Source: Streptomyces djakartensis (GTDB lineage Bacteria > Actinomycetota > Actinomycetes > Streptomycetales > Streptomycetaceae). From it: a stretch of 64,000 bases of DNA. Below, one piece after another: positions 25,226-33,404 of this stretch (positions are counted from its first letter, which is position 1; every line of letters begins with the position of its first letter). A program made the position numbers and the translations under genes. The stretch is taken from NCBI RefSeq assembly GCF_014651075.1, contig NZ_BMWE01000009.1, positions 248,001-312,000 of the forward strand, in the 5' to 3' direction. The notes under the pieces were generated by a model. The model was not told the origin of the DNA. It saw only the letters and a program-made list of their open reading frames with translations, and did not search any database.

Positions 25226-28105
25226 TCAGCTGCAGCCGCTCGTCGAACCGCAGCCCTCGCAGATGTAGCAGGACCCGGCGCGCTGCATCTTCGTACCGCA
25301 GGAGAAGCACAGCGGTGCGTCGGCCTGGATGCCCAGCTGCATCTCGACCAGTTCGGCACTGGTGTGGGCCTGCTGCGGGGCGGGCTTGGCCGCCTCGTCG
25401 TCCTGAGGCCTGGTGAGGGCCTTCAGCTCCTGCGCCCGGGGGGCCGACTGGGCCAGGCCCTCGACGTCCACCTCGTCCTCGGACGGCTCGTACGAACCGG
25501 TCTCCAGGTGGCGCTGGCGCTCTTCGGCGGAGTGGATGCCGAGCGCGGAGCGCGTCTCGAAGGGCAGGAAGTCCAGCGCCAGGCGGCGGAAGATGTAGTC
25601 GACGATCGACTGCGCCATCCGCACGTCCGGGTCGTCCGTCATACCGGCCGGCTCGAAGCGCATGTTCGTGAACTTCGAGACGTACGTCTCCAGCGGCACG
25701 CCGTACTGGAGGCCGACGGAGACCGCGATGGAGAAGGCGTCCATCATGCCCGCGAGGGTCGAGCCCTGCTTGGACATCTTCAGGAAGACCTCGCCGAGAC
25801 CGTCGTCCGGGTAGGAGTTGGCGGTCATGTAACCCTCGGCGCCGCCGACGGTGAAGGACGTGGTGATGCCGGGACGTCCCTTCGGCAGACGCTTGCGGAC
25901 CGGGCGGTACTCGACCACCTTCTCGACCTTGGTCTCGACGACCGCGGGCTCCTCGGCCTTCTTCTCCTCCTTCTTCTTGGCGGAGAGCGGCTGGCCGACC
26001 TTGCAGTTGTCGCGGTAGATCGCGAGCGCCTTGACGCCCAGCTTCCAGGCCTCGAAGTAGATCTCCTCGACCTCCTCGACGGTCGCCGACTCCGGCATGT
26101 TGACCGTCTTGGAGATGGCGCCGGAGATCCACGGCTGGATCGCGGCCATCATGCGGACGTGACCCATCGGGGAGATGGCCCGCTCGCCCATGGCGCAGTC
26201 GAAGACCTCGTAGTGCTCGGGCTTGAGACCGGGGGCGTCGATCACGTTGCCGTGCTCGGCGATGTGGGCGACGATCGCCTCGATCTGCTCCTCGAGGTAG
26301 CCCAGGCGGCGCAGGGCCTGCGGGACCGTGCCGTTGACGATCTGCATCGAGCCGCCGCCGACCAGCTTCTTGAACTTCACCAGCGCGAGGTCGGGCTCGA
26401 CACCGGTGGTGTCGCAGGACATCGCGAGGCCGATGGTGCCGGTCGGGGCGAGCACGGACGCCTGGGAGTTACGGAAACCGTTCTTCTCGCCGAGGCGCAG
26501 CACGTCCCCCCAGGCCTCGCTGGCGGCGGCCCACACCGGGGTGTCCAGGTCGTCCATGCGGACGGCCTTGTCGTTGGCGTCGAAGTGCTGCTTCATGACG
26601 CGCTTGTGCGCGTCGGCGTTGCGGGCGTAGCCGTCGTACGGGCCGACCACCGAGGCGAGTTCGGCGGAGCGGCGGTACGCCGTACCCGTCATCAGGGAGG
26701 TGATGGCGCCGGCGAGGGCGCGGCCGCCGTCGGAGTCGTAGGCGTGACCGGTGGCCATCAGCAGGGCGCCGAGGTTGGCGTAGCCGATGCCGAGCTGGCG
26801 GAACGCGCGCGTGTTCTCGCCGATCTTCTGGGTCGGGAAGTCGGCGAAGCAGATCGAGATGTCCATCGCGGTGATGACCAGCTCGACGATCTTCTGGAAG
26901 CGCTCGGCCTCGAAGGACTGGTTACCCTTGCCGTCGTCCTTGAGGAACTTCATCAGGTTCAGCGAGGCCAGGTTGCAGGACGTGTTGTCCAGGTGCATGT
27001 ACTCGCTGCACGGGTTCGACGCGGTGATCCGGCCGGACTCGGGGCAGGTGTGCCAGCCGTTGATGGTGTCGTCGTACTGGATGCCGGGGTCGGCACAGGC
27101 CCAGGCGGCCTCGGCGATCTTGCGGAAGAGCGCCTTGGCGTCGACCTCCTCGATGACCTCGCCGGTCATCCGGCCGCGCAGCCCGAACCGACCGCCCTGC
27201 TCGACCGCCTTCATGAACTCGTCGTTCACACGGACCGAGTTGTTGGCGTTCTGGTACTGGACGGACGTGATGTCGTCGCCGCCCAGGTCCATGTCGAAGC
27301 CCGCGTCGCGCAGGACGCGGATCTTCTCCTCTTCCTTGACCTTGGTCTCGATGAAGTCCTCGATGTCCGGGTGGTCCACGTCGAGGACGACCATCTTGGC
27401 GGCGCGGCGGGTGGCGCCACCGGACTTGATGGTGCCGGCGGAGGCGTCGGCGCCGCGCATGAAGGAGACCGGACCGGAGGCGTTGCCGCCGGAGGACAGC
27501 AGTTCCTTGGAGGAGCGGATCCGGGAGAGGTTCAGGCCGGCTCCGGAGCCGCCCTTGAAGATCATGCCCTCTTCCTTGTACCAGTCGAGGATCGACTCCA
27601 TGGAGTCGTCGACGGACAGGATGAAGCAGGCGGAGACCTGCTGGGGCTGCTTGGTGCCGACGTTGAACCAGACGGGGCTGTTGAAGCTGAAGATCTGGTG
27701 CAGGAGGGCGTACGCCAGCTCGTGCTCGAAGATCTCGGCGTCGGCGGGCGAGGCGAAGTACTTGTGGTCCTCGCCGGCCTTCCGGTACGTCTTCACGATG
27801 CGGTCGATCAGCTGCTTGAGGCTGGTCTCGCGCTGCGGGGTGCCGACGGCACCGCGGAAGTACTTGCTGGTGACGATGTTGACCGCGTTCACCGACCAGA
27901 AGTCGGGGAACTCGACGCCGCGCTGCTCGAAGTTGACCGAGCCGTCGCGCCAGTTGGTCATGACGACGTCACGGCTCTCCCACGCCACCTCGTCGTAGGG
28001 GTGGACCCCAGGAGTGGTGTGGATGCGCTCGATACGCAGGCCCTTGCTCGCCTTGGTGCCCTTGGCGCGGGAACTCCGTGCCGGACCGCTCGCCGTCTCT
28101 GTCAT
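25226..28105 (-). CDS. nrdJ: class II (B12-dependent) ribonucleotide reductase
   Basis: This is a 959-residue adenosylcobalamin-dependent ribonucleotide reductase, oxygen-independent, supplying dNTPs. The catalytic core shows NPCSEYMHLDNTSCNLASLNL, LAPTGTIGLAMSCDTTGVEP and a MPESATVEEV region. The C-terminal tail ends in a Cys-rich zinc-like motif (CFSCGTKMQ ... CYICEGCG) that is typical of this NrdJ branch. The start is ATG 28105 with SD GGGAGG. nrdR lies 164 bp upstream on the same strand, and in S. coelicolor nrdRJ are co-transcribed and repressed by NrdR. Two hairpins sit in the gap between the genes. Confidence 0.95.
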   Translation of the reverse strand: MTETASGPARSSRAKGTKASKGLRIERIHTTPGVHPYDEVAWESRDVVMTNWRDGSVNFEQRGVEFPDFWSVNAVNIVTSKYFRGAVGTPQRETSLKQLIDRIVKTYRKAGEDHKYFASPADAEIFEHELAYALLHQIFSFNSPVWFNVGTKQPQQVSACFILSVDDSMESILDWYKEEGMIFKGGSGAGLNLSRIRSSKELLSSGGNASGPVSFMRGADASAGTIKSGGATRRAAKMVVLDVDHPDIEDFIETKVKEEEKIRVLRDAGFDMDLGGDDITSVQYQNANNSVRVNDEFMKAVEQGGRFGLRGRMTGEVIEEVDAKALFRKIAEAAWACADPGIQYDDTINGWHTCPESGRITASNPCSEYMHLDNTSCNLASLNLMKFLKDDGKGNQSFEAERFQKIVELVITAMDISICFADFPTQKIGENTRAFRQLGIGYANLGALLMATGHAYDSDGGRALAGAITSLMTGTAYRRSAELASVVGPYDGYARNADAHKRVMKQHFDANDKAVRMDDLDTPVWAAASEAWGDVLRLGEKNGFRNSQASVLAPTGTIGLAMSCDTTGVEPDLALVKFKKLVGGGSMQIVNGTVPQALRRLGYLEEQIEAIVAHIAEHGNVIDAPGLKPEHYEVFDCAMGERAISPMGHVRMMAAIQPWISGAISKTVNMPESATVEEVEEIYFEAWKLGVKALAIYRDNCKVGQPLSAKKKEEKKAEEPAVVETKVEKVVEYRPVRKRLPKGRPGITTSFTVGGAEGYMTANSYPDDGLGEVFLKMSKQGSTLAGMMDAFSIAVSVGLQYGVPLETYVSKFTNMRFEPAGMTDDPDVRMAQSIVDYIFRRLALDFLPFETRSALGIHSAEERQRHLETGSYEPSEDEVDVEGLAQSAPRAQELKALTRPQDDEAAKPAPQQAHTSAELVEMQLGIQADAPLCFSCGTKMQRAGSCYICEGCGSTSGCS

Positions 28106-28177
28106 GCCGCCTCCCTGTACGGGCGAAAACGCCCTGAAGTGCCCCGTTTGTTCCCGTGGCACGGTGTTCTGTCTGGT

Positions 28178-28263
28178 GTTGCGGGCATCCACTCACCACC
28201 CGCAACAGGTCTTCATGCCGCCGCCGCCCGGCCGGGCCCGGAGCTGCCTTCCGGGGCCCGGCC
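28178..28263 (-). other. two hairpins in the nrdR-nrdJ gap
   Basis: An 8-bp stem (28178-28185 with 28199-28206) and a longer GC-rich stem (about 28230-28241 with 28251-28263) lie between nrdR and nrdJ. The second begins 7 bases after the nrdR stop. They could attenuate read-through or set the mRNA ratio of the two genes. Confidence 0.45.
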
Positions 28264-28269
28264 CGCCGG

Positions 28270-28830
28270 TCAGTCGGCGGCGCCGGCGGGCTCGGGGACC
28301 TGCGTGGTCCCTCCGGGCCCGTCATCGTCTTCCTGGCTCCCCGCCGCCGCGCCCTCACGGTCGCCGTCGTCCATTCCGGGGCGCCCCGTCCCTTCCCTCA
28401 GCTCCGTGATGGCCGCCTCGAAGTCCTCGAGCGAGTCGAACGCCCGGTAGACGGAGGCGAATCGCAGGTAGGCGACGAGATCGAGCTCCTGCAGCGGGCC
28501 GAGTATGGCCAGCCCCACGTCGTGCGTGGTCAGCTCGGCGCTTCCGGTGGCCCGCACCGCCTCCTCGACCCGCTGGCCGAGCTGGGCCAGCGCGTCCTCG
28601 GTGACGGGCCGCCCCTGGCACGCCTTGCGCACCCCGTTGATGATCTTGGTGCGACTGAAGGGTTCGGTGACTCCGGACCGCTTGACCACCATGAGCGAAC
28701 ACGTCTCCACGGTCGTGAAACGACGGGAGCAGTCCGGACACTGGCGGCGCCTGCGGATCGACGTGCCGTCGTCCGTCGTACGGCTGTCGACGACGCGGCT
28801 GTCGGGGTGCCTGCAGAAGGGGCAGTGCAT
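28270..28830 (-). CDS. nrdR: transcriptional repressor NrdR
   Basis: This is a 186-residue repressor of ribonucleotide reductase genes. The N-terminal zinc ribbon (CPFCRHPDSRVVDSR ... CPDCSRRF, residues 3-37) binds NrdR boxes. The ATP-cone (about 46-136, VVKRSGVTEPFSRTKIINGV) senses ATP/dATP. The C-terminal 40 residues are an acidic, variable tail. It starts at ATG 28830 with a GAGGAGG sequence upstream. Paired NrdR-box-like sites lie about 110-150 bp upstream, consistent with autoregulation of nrdRJ. Confidence 0.95.
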   Translation of the reverse strand: MHCPFCRHPDSRVVDSRTTDDGTSIRRRRQCPDCSRRFTTVETCSLMVVKRSGVTEPFSRTKIINGVRKACQGRPVTEDALAQLGQRVEEAVRATGSAELTTHDVGLAILGPLQELDLVAYLRFASVYRAFDSLEDFEAAITELREGTGRPGMDDGDREGAAAGSQEDDDGPGGTTQVPEPAGAAD

Positions 28831-28939
28831 GAACTCCCAACCCTCCTCACAGCAGACTCAATAGCCTCGCGGGGCCTCTTTCGCCCCACGAAGCAGCCCC
28901 CAGCATAGGTGATGACCATGAGTGCCGAGACCCGGGGGA

Positions 28940-28983
28940 CCACAACTTGTGGGCTGCTGTAGCAATCCAACCACTAGATGTGG
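28940..28983. promoter_or_regulatory. paired NrdR boxes upstream of nrdRJ
   Basis: CCACAACTTGTGG (28940-28952) and CCACTAGATGTGG (28971-28983) are two near-perfect palindromes with centres 31 bp apart. That is the spacing and half-site style (ACAC/CCAC...GTGT/GTGG) of NrdR-box pairs. They lie upstream of nrdR on its side of the divergent region. Confidence 0.75.
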
Positions 28984-29378
28984 GGATTGGCTCATACATC
29001 CACGCCGTACGCGCGCGCGTCGCGCACTCCCGCGCAGGTGGGACGCGATCGGCGCGGGCGGACCGGCCTCGGGCGCCCGCGGCCGCACCCCCGCTCCCAC
29101 CGGGCCGACCCGCCGGCCGGATTCATCGACGCGCGGTCGTATGACCCGGGCGCATGCGGAGATACCGTGGGCGCCGCGAGGAGGGGGCGTGGGACTCCCG
29201 CACAGATGAGGGCGGATCCCGAGGCGGGGGAATGCCGGATGGCAGACTGGGGCAACAGTCCACCAGGTGATCACCCCGGCGGTGAAGAGTACAGCAATGA
29301 ACCCTTTTGCCTGCCAGGTGGCACGGCTGCCAATACACCCGGGCGCATGACCGCGTCCGGCGATTCGCGGTTTTTCAC

Positions 29379-29394
29379 TCGAACGTGTGTTTGG
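29379..29394 (+). promoter_or_regulatory. LexA/SOS box of lexA
   Basis: TCGAAC-GTGT-GTTTGG matches the actinobacterial/Bacillus SOS box TCGAAC-N4-GTTCGA at 10 of 12 defined positions. It overlaps the predicted -35 of lexA, as expected for autorepression. Confidence 0.75.
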
Positions 29395-29420
29395 CGCAAC
29401 CTTTCGAAAGCAACTACCGT
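29391..29420 (+). promoter_or_regulatory. predicted lexA promoter
   Basis: TTGGCG (29391-29396) and TACCGT (29415-29420) are separated by 18 bases, an HrdB-type promoter. Transcription would start near 29427, about 27 nt before the GTG. Confidence 0.5.
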
Positions 29421-29453
29421 TGTCCAGCAGGGAGACCATCGAGAGGGGCCGAC

Positions 29454-30233
29454 GTGACCACCACCGCAGACAGTGCCACCATCACTGCCCAGGAGCGCTC
29501 ACAGGGCCGACTGGAGCCGGTGCACGCGATGAACGAAGCCACGACCCCAGAGGGGCACAAGCGCTCCCTGCCGGGCCGACCTCCCGGCATCCGGGCGGAC
29601 AGCTCGGGACTCACCGACCGCCAGCGCCGCGTGATCGAAGTGATCAGGGACTCGGTGCAGCGGCGCGGCTACCCGCCGTCGATGCGGGAGATCGGCCAGG
29701 CCGTCGGCCTCTCCAGCACCTCCTCCGTCGCACACCAGCTGATGGCGCTGGAGCGCAAGGGCTTCCTGCGCCGCGACCCGCACCGCCCGCGCGCGTACGA
29801 GGTGCGCGGTTCCGACCAGGCCGCCTCCGTGCAGCCCACGGACACCGCCGGCAAGCCGGCCGCGTCGTACGTTCCGCTGGTCGGCCGCATCGCCGCCGGT
29901 GGCCCGATCCTCGCCGAGGAATCCGTCGAGGACGTCTTTCCTCTGCCCCGCCAGCTCGTCGGCGACGGTGAGCTGTTCGTCCTCAAGGTCGTCGGTGACT
30001 CGATGATCGAGGCCGCGATCTGCGACGGCGACTGGGTAACGGTCCGCCGCCAGCCGGTCGCCGAGAACGGCGACATCGTGGCCGCCATGCTCGACGGCGA
30101 AGCCACCGTCAAGCGCTTCAAGCGCGAGGACGGCCATGTCTGGCTCCTGCCGCACAACGCGGCCTACGAGCCGATTCCGGGCGACGACGCGACCATCCTC
30201 GGCAAGGTGGTGGCCGTGCTGCGCCGCGTCTGA
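29454..30233 (+). CDS. lexA: SOS repressor LexA
   Basis: This is the SOS repressor, 259 residues from GTG 29454 (SD GAGAGGGG). A winged helix-turn-helix (about 53-118, with PSMREIGQAVGLSSTSSVAHQ) binds SOS boxes. The autoprotease domain has the Ala-Gly cleavage site in GRIAAGGP (148-149), catalytic Ser in GDSMIEA (183) and Lys in ATVKRF (220). RecA filaments trigger self-cleavage. An internal ATG at codon 26 would give 234 residues, the length I recall for S. coelicolor LexA. The predicted transcription start favours the upstream GTG but does not exclude the other. The gene is divergent from nrdR. Confidence 0.95.
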   Translation: MTTTADSATITAQERSQGRLEPVHAMNEATTPEGHKRSLPGRPPGIRADSSGLTDRQRRVIEVIRDSVQRRGYPPSMREIGQAVGLSSTSSVAHQLMALERKGFLRRDPHRPRAYEVRGSDQAASVQPTDTAGKPAASYVPLVGRIAAGGPILAEESVEDVFPLPRQLVGDGELFVLKVVGDSMIEAAICDGDWVTVRRQPVAENGDIVAAMLDGEATVKRFKREDGHVWLLPHNAAYEPIPGDDATILGKVVAVLRRV

Positions 30234-30279
30234 CAGCACGCGCCGCGTCAGGTGGGCCCCTCGGCCCACCCCCCTGACC

Positions 30280-30313
30280 GGGCCCCGGGACCCCTGCGCC
30301 GGTTCCGGGGCCC
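30280..30313. terminator. terminator, lexA / dinG
   Basis: A 9-bp stem (30280-30288 with 30305-30313) lies between convergent lexA and dinG. A smaller hairpin sits just before it at 30252-30269. Confidence 0.6.
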
Positions 30314-30394
30314 TGCGCTGTCCGGGCCCGGCACGGGCACGGCCGGTGAGAGAGGGGCCGCCTGCGTCCGACTCGCCGCAGACCACCCCGGGAC

Positions 30395-32371
30395 TCACTC
30401 GGCTTCCGCCTGCCGCGCCATCGCGTCGATCGCCGCCAGCGACTTCCGCACCTGATTACGGTCCGTCGTGTACCAGAAGTCGGGCAGCGACGCCTGCAGA
30501 AAGCTCCCGTACCGGGCGGTCGCCAGACGCTGGTCCAGGACGGCGACGACACCGCGGTCGCCCGAGGCCCGCACGAGACGGCCGGCGCCCTGGGCCATGA
30601 GGAGGGCGGCGTGAGTGGCGGCGACCGCCATGAAGCCGTTGCCGCCCGCCTCCTCCACGGCCTTCTGCCGGGCACTCATCAGAGGATCGTCCGGCCGCGG
30701 GAACGGGATCTTGTCCATGACCACCAGCTGGCAGCTCGGTCCGGGGACGTCCACTCCCTGCCACAGCGACAGTGTGCCGAAGAGGCAGGTCCTGGGATCG
30801 GCCGCGAAGTTCTTGATGAGCTCGCCGAGGGTCTCCTCCCCCTGGAGGAGGATCGGGTACTCCGGGATCCGGGACCGCAGCTCCTCCGCCGCGACCTGGG
30901 CACCCCGCATGGAGGAGAACAGGCCCAGGGTGCGCCCGCCCGCCGCCTGGATCAGCTCCGTGAGTTCGTCGAGCATGTCCGCGCGGTCGCCGTCCCGCGC
31001 GGGGCGCGCGAGGTGCCTGGCGACGTAGAGGATGCCTTGCTTGCGGTAGTCGAACGGCGAGCCGACGTCGATGCCCTTCCACTGCGGGAGGTCGTCGCCC
31101 TCGGAGCCCTCGGGGGCGAGCCCGAGGGAGGCTCCGACGCCGTTGAAGTCGCCGCCCAGTTTCAGCGTCGCGGACGTCAACACCACCGAGCGGTCCGCGA
31201 AGAGTTTCTCCCGCAGCAGCCCCGAGACCGACATGGGGGCCACGCGAAGGGAAGCCCCGAAGCGGTCATGACGCTCGTACCAGACCACGTCCCATTCGGA
31301 GCCGTTCGTGATCCGCTCCGCCACATCGTGCACGTTCTCCACGGAGGCCAGGGCCTGCTTGCGGACGGCGTCCTCGTCCTGGACGGACTTGTCGCGGGTC
31401 GCGCCGATCGCGGAGATGACCGTACGGCACGCGTCGCGCAGCGCCATGAGCGCATAGCCGAGGTCCTCGGGGATCTCCTCAAGGCGCCCCGGCAGTGCCA
31501 GCTCCATCAGTCGCTCGAAACCCTCGGCCGCGGTCTGGAGCTGGTCCGCGGCCTTCTCGTTGACGAGTTTCGCGGCACGGCGCACCGCGCGGTTGACCTG
31601 GCCGGGAGTGAGCTCGCCGGTGGCGACTCCGGTGACCCGGGAGACCAGTTCGTGCGCCTCGTCGACGATGAGCACCTCGTGCTGCGGGAGGACCGGGGCG
31701 CCCTCGATGGCGTCGATCGCGAGCAGCGCGTGGTTGGTGACGACGACGTCGGACAGCTTGGCACGCTCACGGGCCATCTCGGCGAAGCACTCGGCCCCGT
31801 AGGCACACTTCGAGGCGCCGAGGCACTCCCTCGACGACACGGACACCTGGGCCCAGGCCCGGTCCGAGATGCCGGGTGTGAGGTCGTCACGGTCGCCGGT
31901 CTCGGTCTCGTCGGCCCAGTCACGCACCCGCAGCAGGTCCTGGCCCAGTCTGCTGGTGGGGGCGGCTGCCTCGAACTGGTCGAAGAGGCCCTCCTCCTCG
32001 TCCTGCGGAACTCCCTCGTGCAGTCTGTGCAGGCACAGGTAGTTCGACCGGCCCTTCAGCATCGCGAACTCCGGGCGGCGGCGCAGCAGCGGGTGCAGCG
32101 ACTCGACCGTTCTCGGCAGGTCGCGCTCCACCAGCTGGCGCTGCAGGGCCAGGGTGGCGGTCGCGACGACCACCCGCTCCCCGTGCGCGAGCGCGGGCAC
32201 CAGGTAGCCCAGTGACTTGCCGGTTCCGGTGCCGGCCTGGACCAGCAGATGGGAGCCGTCGTCGATCGCCTCCGCGACGGCTTCGGCCATGGCCACCTGA
32301 CCGGGGCGCTCCGTACCGCCGACGGCAGTGACGGCGGCATGCAGGAGTTCGGGGAGTGAGGGCTTCGTCAT
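30395..32371 (-). CDS. dinG: DinG-type ATP-dependent DNA helicase
   Basis: This is a 658-residue XPD/DinG-family superfamily 2 helicase. Walker A is in QAGTGTGKSLGYLVPAL, and the DEAH box in VLIVDEAHELVSR. Four cysteines between them (YLCLH, ECLGASKCAYGAECF) are spaced as an iron-sulfur cluster ligand set, so the 4Fe-4S domain looks intact. Motif VI is in QGAGRLVRASGDRG. DinG helicases resolve R-loops and replication-blocking structures. It is convergent with lexA. No SOS box was seen upstream of 32371. Confidence 0.88.
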   Translation of the reverse strand: MTKPSLPELLHAAVTAVGGTERPGQVAMAEAVAEAIDDGSHLLVQAGTGTGKSLGYLVPALAHGERVVVATATLALQRQLVERDLPRTVESLHPLLRRRPEFAMLKGRSNYLCLHRLHEGVPQDEEEGLFDQFEAAAPTSRLGQDLLRVRDWADETETGDRDDLTPGISDRAWAQVSVSSRECLGASKCAYGAECFAEMARERAKLSDVVVTNHALLAIDAIEGAPVLPQHEVLIVDEAHELVSRVTGVATGELTPGQVNRAVRRAAKLVNEKAADQLQTAAEGFERLMELALPGRLEEIPEDLGYALMALRDACRTVISAIGATRDKSVQDEDAVRKQALASVENVHDVAERITNGSEWDVVWYERHDRFGASLRVAPMSVSGLLREKLFADRSVVLTSATLKLGGDFNGVGASLGLAPEGSEGDDLPQWKGIDVGSPFDYRKQGILYVARHLARPARDGDRADMLDELTELIQAAGGRTLGLFSSMRGAQVAAEELRSRIPEYPILLQGEETLGELIKNFAADPRTCLFGTLSLWQGVDVPGPSCQLVVMDKIPFPRPDDPLMSARQKAVEEAGGNGFMAVAATHAALLMAQGAGRLVRASGDRGVVAVLDQRLATARYGSFLQASLPDFWYTTDRNQVRKSLAAIDAMARQAEAE

Positions 32372-32578
32372 AGCGCGACCACCCTACGACCCAGCACTGA
32401 CAATCGGGTGATCAAGGCGGGGACAGTGGGCGGGATCAAGGCCTGGGCTCCTCGGAGGTGAGGGGGTACGCGGGACGGCCGAGCGGGGAACCGGGCGGCC
32501 TCTCGAGAATCCGTGACGTGAACGGGAACTGCCGCGGCACAGTCCGCGTTCAATGAGTGACGGGGCGGTGACGCAGGG

Positions 32579-33334
32579 CTACAACAGGTGCCGGAGGGAC
32601 CGGTCTCGGACCATGAGGGCGGCGCGCTTGGCGGGCAGGTCGACCTCGCAGGAGAACCTGAAGCCCGCGGTCAGGAAGGCAGCGATGGAGGGGGTGTTGC
32701 GAATGTCGGGTTCAGCGATGACCCGGGCGCAGGAGGGGCGCCGCGCGAGAACGAGATCGGCCACGGCCCTGAGCAGCAGGCCGCCGAGACCACGCCCTCG
32801 GTCGGCGACCGCGCCGACGAGAAGGTGCAGCCCCGTGTCGTGAGGCCGGGCCGGGTAGTGGCGGGCCAGCGGGTCCAGGTCCGCCCGGTAGACCTCCCAG
32901 TAGCTCATCGGCGTTCCGTCCAGCACGCCGATGCACGGAACACTGCGTCCGTCGCCGGAGATCTGGGCGCGCATATGGTCCTCCGCCACGTTGGGAGGCC
33001 CGGACAGCTCCCAGAACACCTCGGCGGCGGGGTCGTTCATCCAGCGGCTGACGAGCGGCAGGTCGCGTTCGATCCGAACGGGGACGAGGTGGAAGACGCC
33101 CGCGGATGTGTCGATGGGGCCCCAGTCGCCGAGGCGGTCGAGGAGGGCGTCCTGGGCTTCGGCCCTCTCGTGGCCCGGCTTGCGCGCCCTGTCGCTGCCG
33201 GGCTCCTCCTCCGCGACGAAGGCGAGGAGTTCGTCCGGCAGCCGCAGCTCCATGGTGTCCTCGCCGTGCCCGCCCGCATCGGAGGTGACGGGGACGGCGG
33301 AACCGGTACTGGCGGTCGGGTCGGCGGGAGGCAC
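32579..33334 (-). CDS. GNAT acetyltransferase, siderophore-type (IucB/MbtK-like)
   Basis: This is a 251-residue N-acyltransferase. The N-terminal 90 residues are variable. The GNAT core contains WMNDPAAEVFWELSGPP, GRSVPCIGVLDGTPMSYWEVY and the acetyl-CoA loop VGAVADRGRGLGGLLLRAV. These motifs are typical of the IucB/RhbD/MbtK group that acetylates hydroxylamine or amine groups in siderophores. The GTG at 33334 has SD GAGAGGAG. It is the last gene of a three-gene run behind the NIS synthetase (70-bp gap) and is presumably co-transcribed with it. Confidence 0.82.
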   Translation of the reverse strand: MPPADPTASTGSAVPVTSDAGGHGEDTMELRLPDELLAFVAEEEPGSDRARKPGHERAEAQDALLDRLGDWGPIDTSAGVFHLVPVRIERDLPLVSRWMNDPAAEVFWELSGPPNVAEDHMRAQISGDGRSVPCIGVLDGTPMSYWEVYRADLDPLARHYPARPHDTGLHLLVGAVADRGRGLGGLLLRAVADLVLARRPSCARVIAEPDIRNTPSIAAFLTAGFRFSCEVDLPAKRAALMVRDRSLRHLL

Positions 33335-33404
33335 CAAACGCTCCTCTCAGGAAGGGGAGTGGGGCGGATCCTCAGGGGGAGGAAAGGAGACCGGCTGTGA
33401 GTGA

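Larger units (their letters stand above)
28831..29453. other. 623-base divergent nrdR / lexA regulatory region
   Basis: This region holds two NrdR-box-like palindromes (28940-28983) serving nrdR, and a LexA box overlapping a promoter (29379-29420) serving lexA. The 370 bases between them are mixed in composition, with GC falling after 29260. I see no ORF with Streptomyces codon bias and no riboswitch I could identify. Confidence 0.6.

Noticed and set aside
25193..28450. 1085-codon plus-strand ORF opposite nrdJ
   Set aside because: Antisense shadow of nrdJ. The product is Leu/Gly/Asp/Val-rich without domains, and the minus strand has clear RNR motifs.
28831..29453. Possible cobalamin riboswitch near the B12-dependent reductase
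   Set aside because: A GGGGAA and a CAACAGT motif near 29228-29262 loosely recall the B12 box, but the order and the conserved GCCACTG/CAACTGT core do not fit, and they lie on the lexA strand. nrdRJ is expected to be NrdR-controlled.
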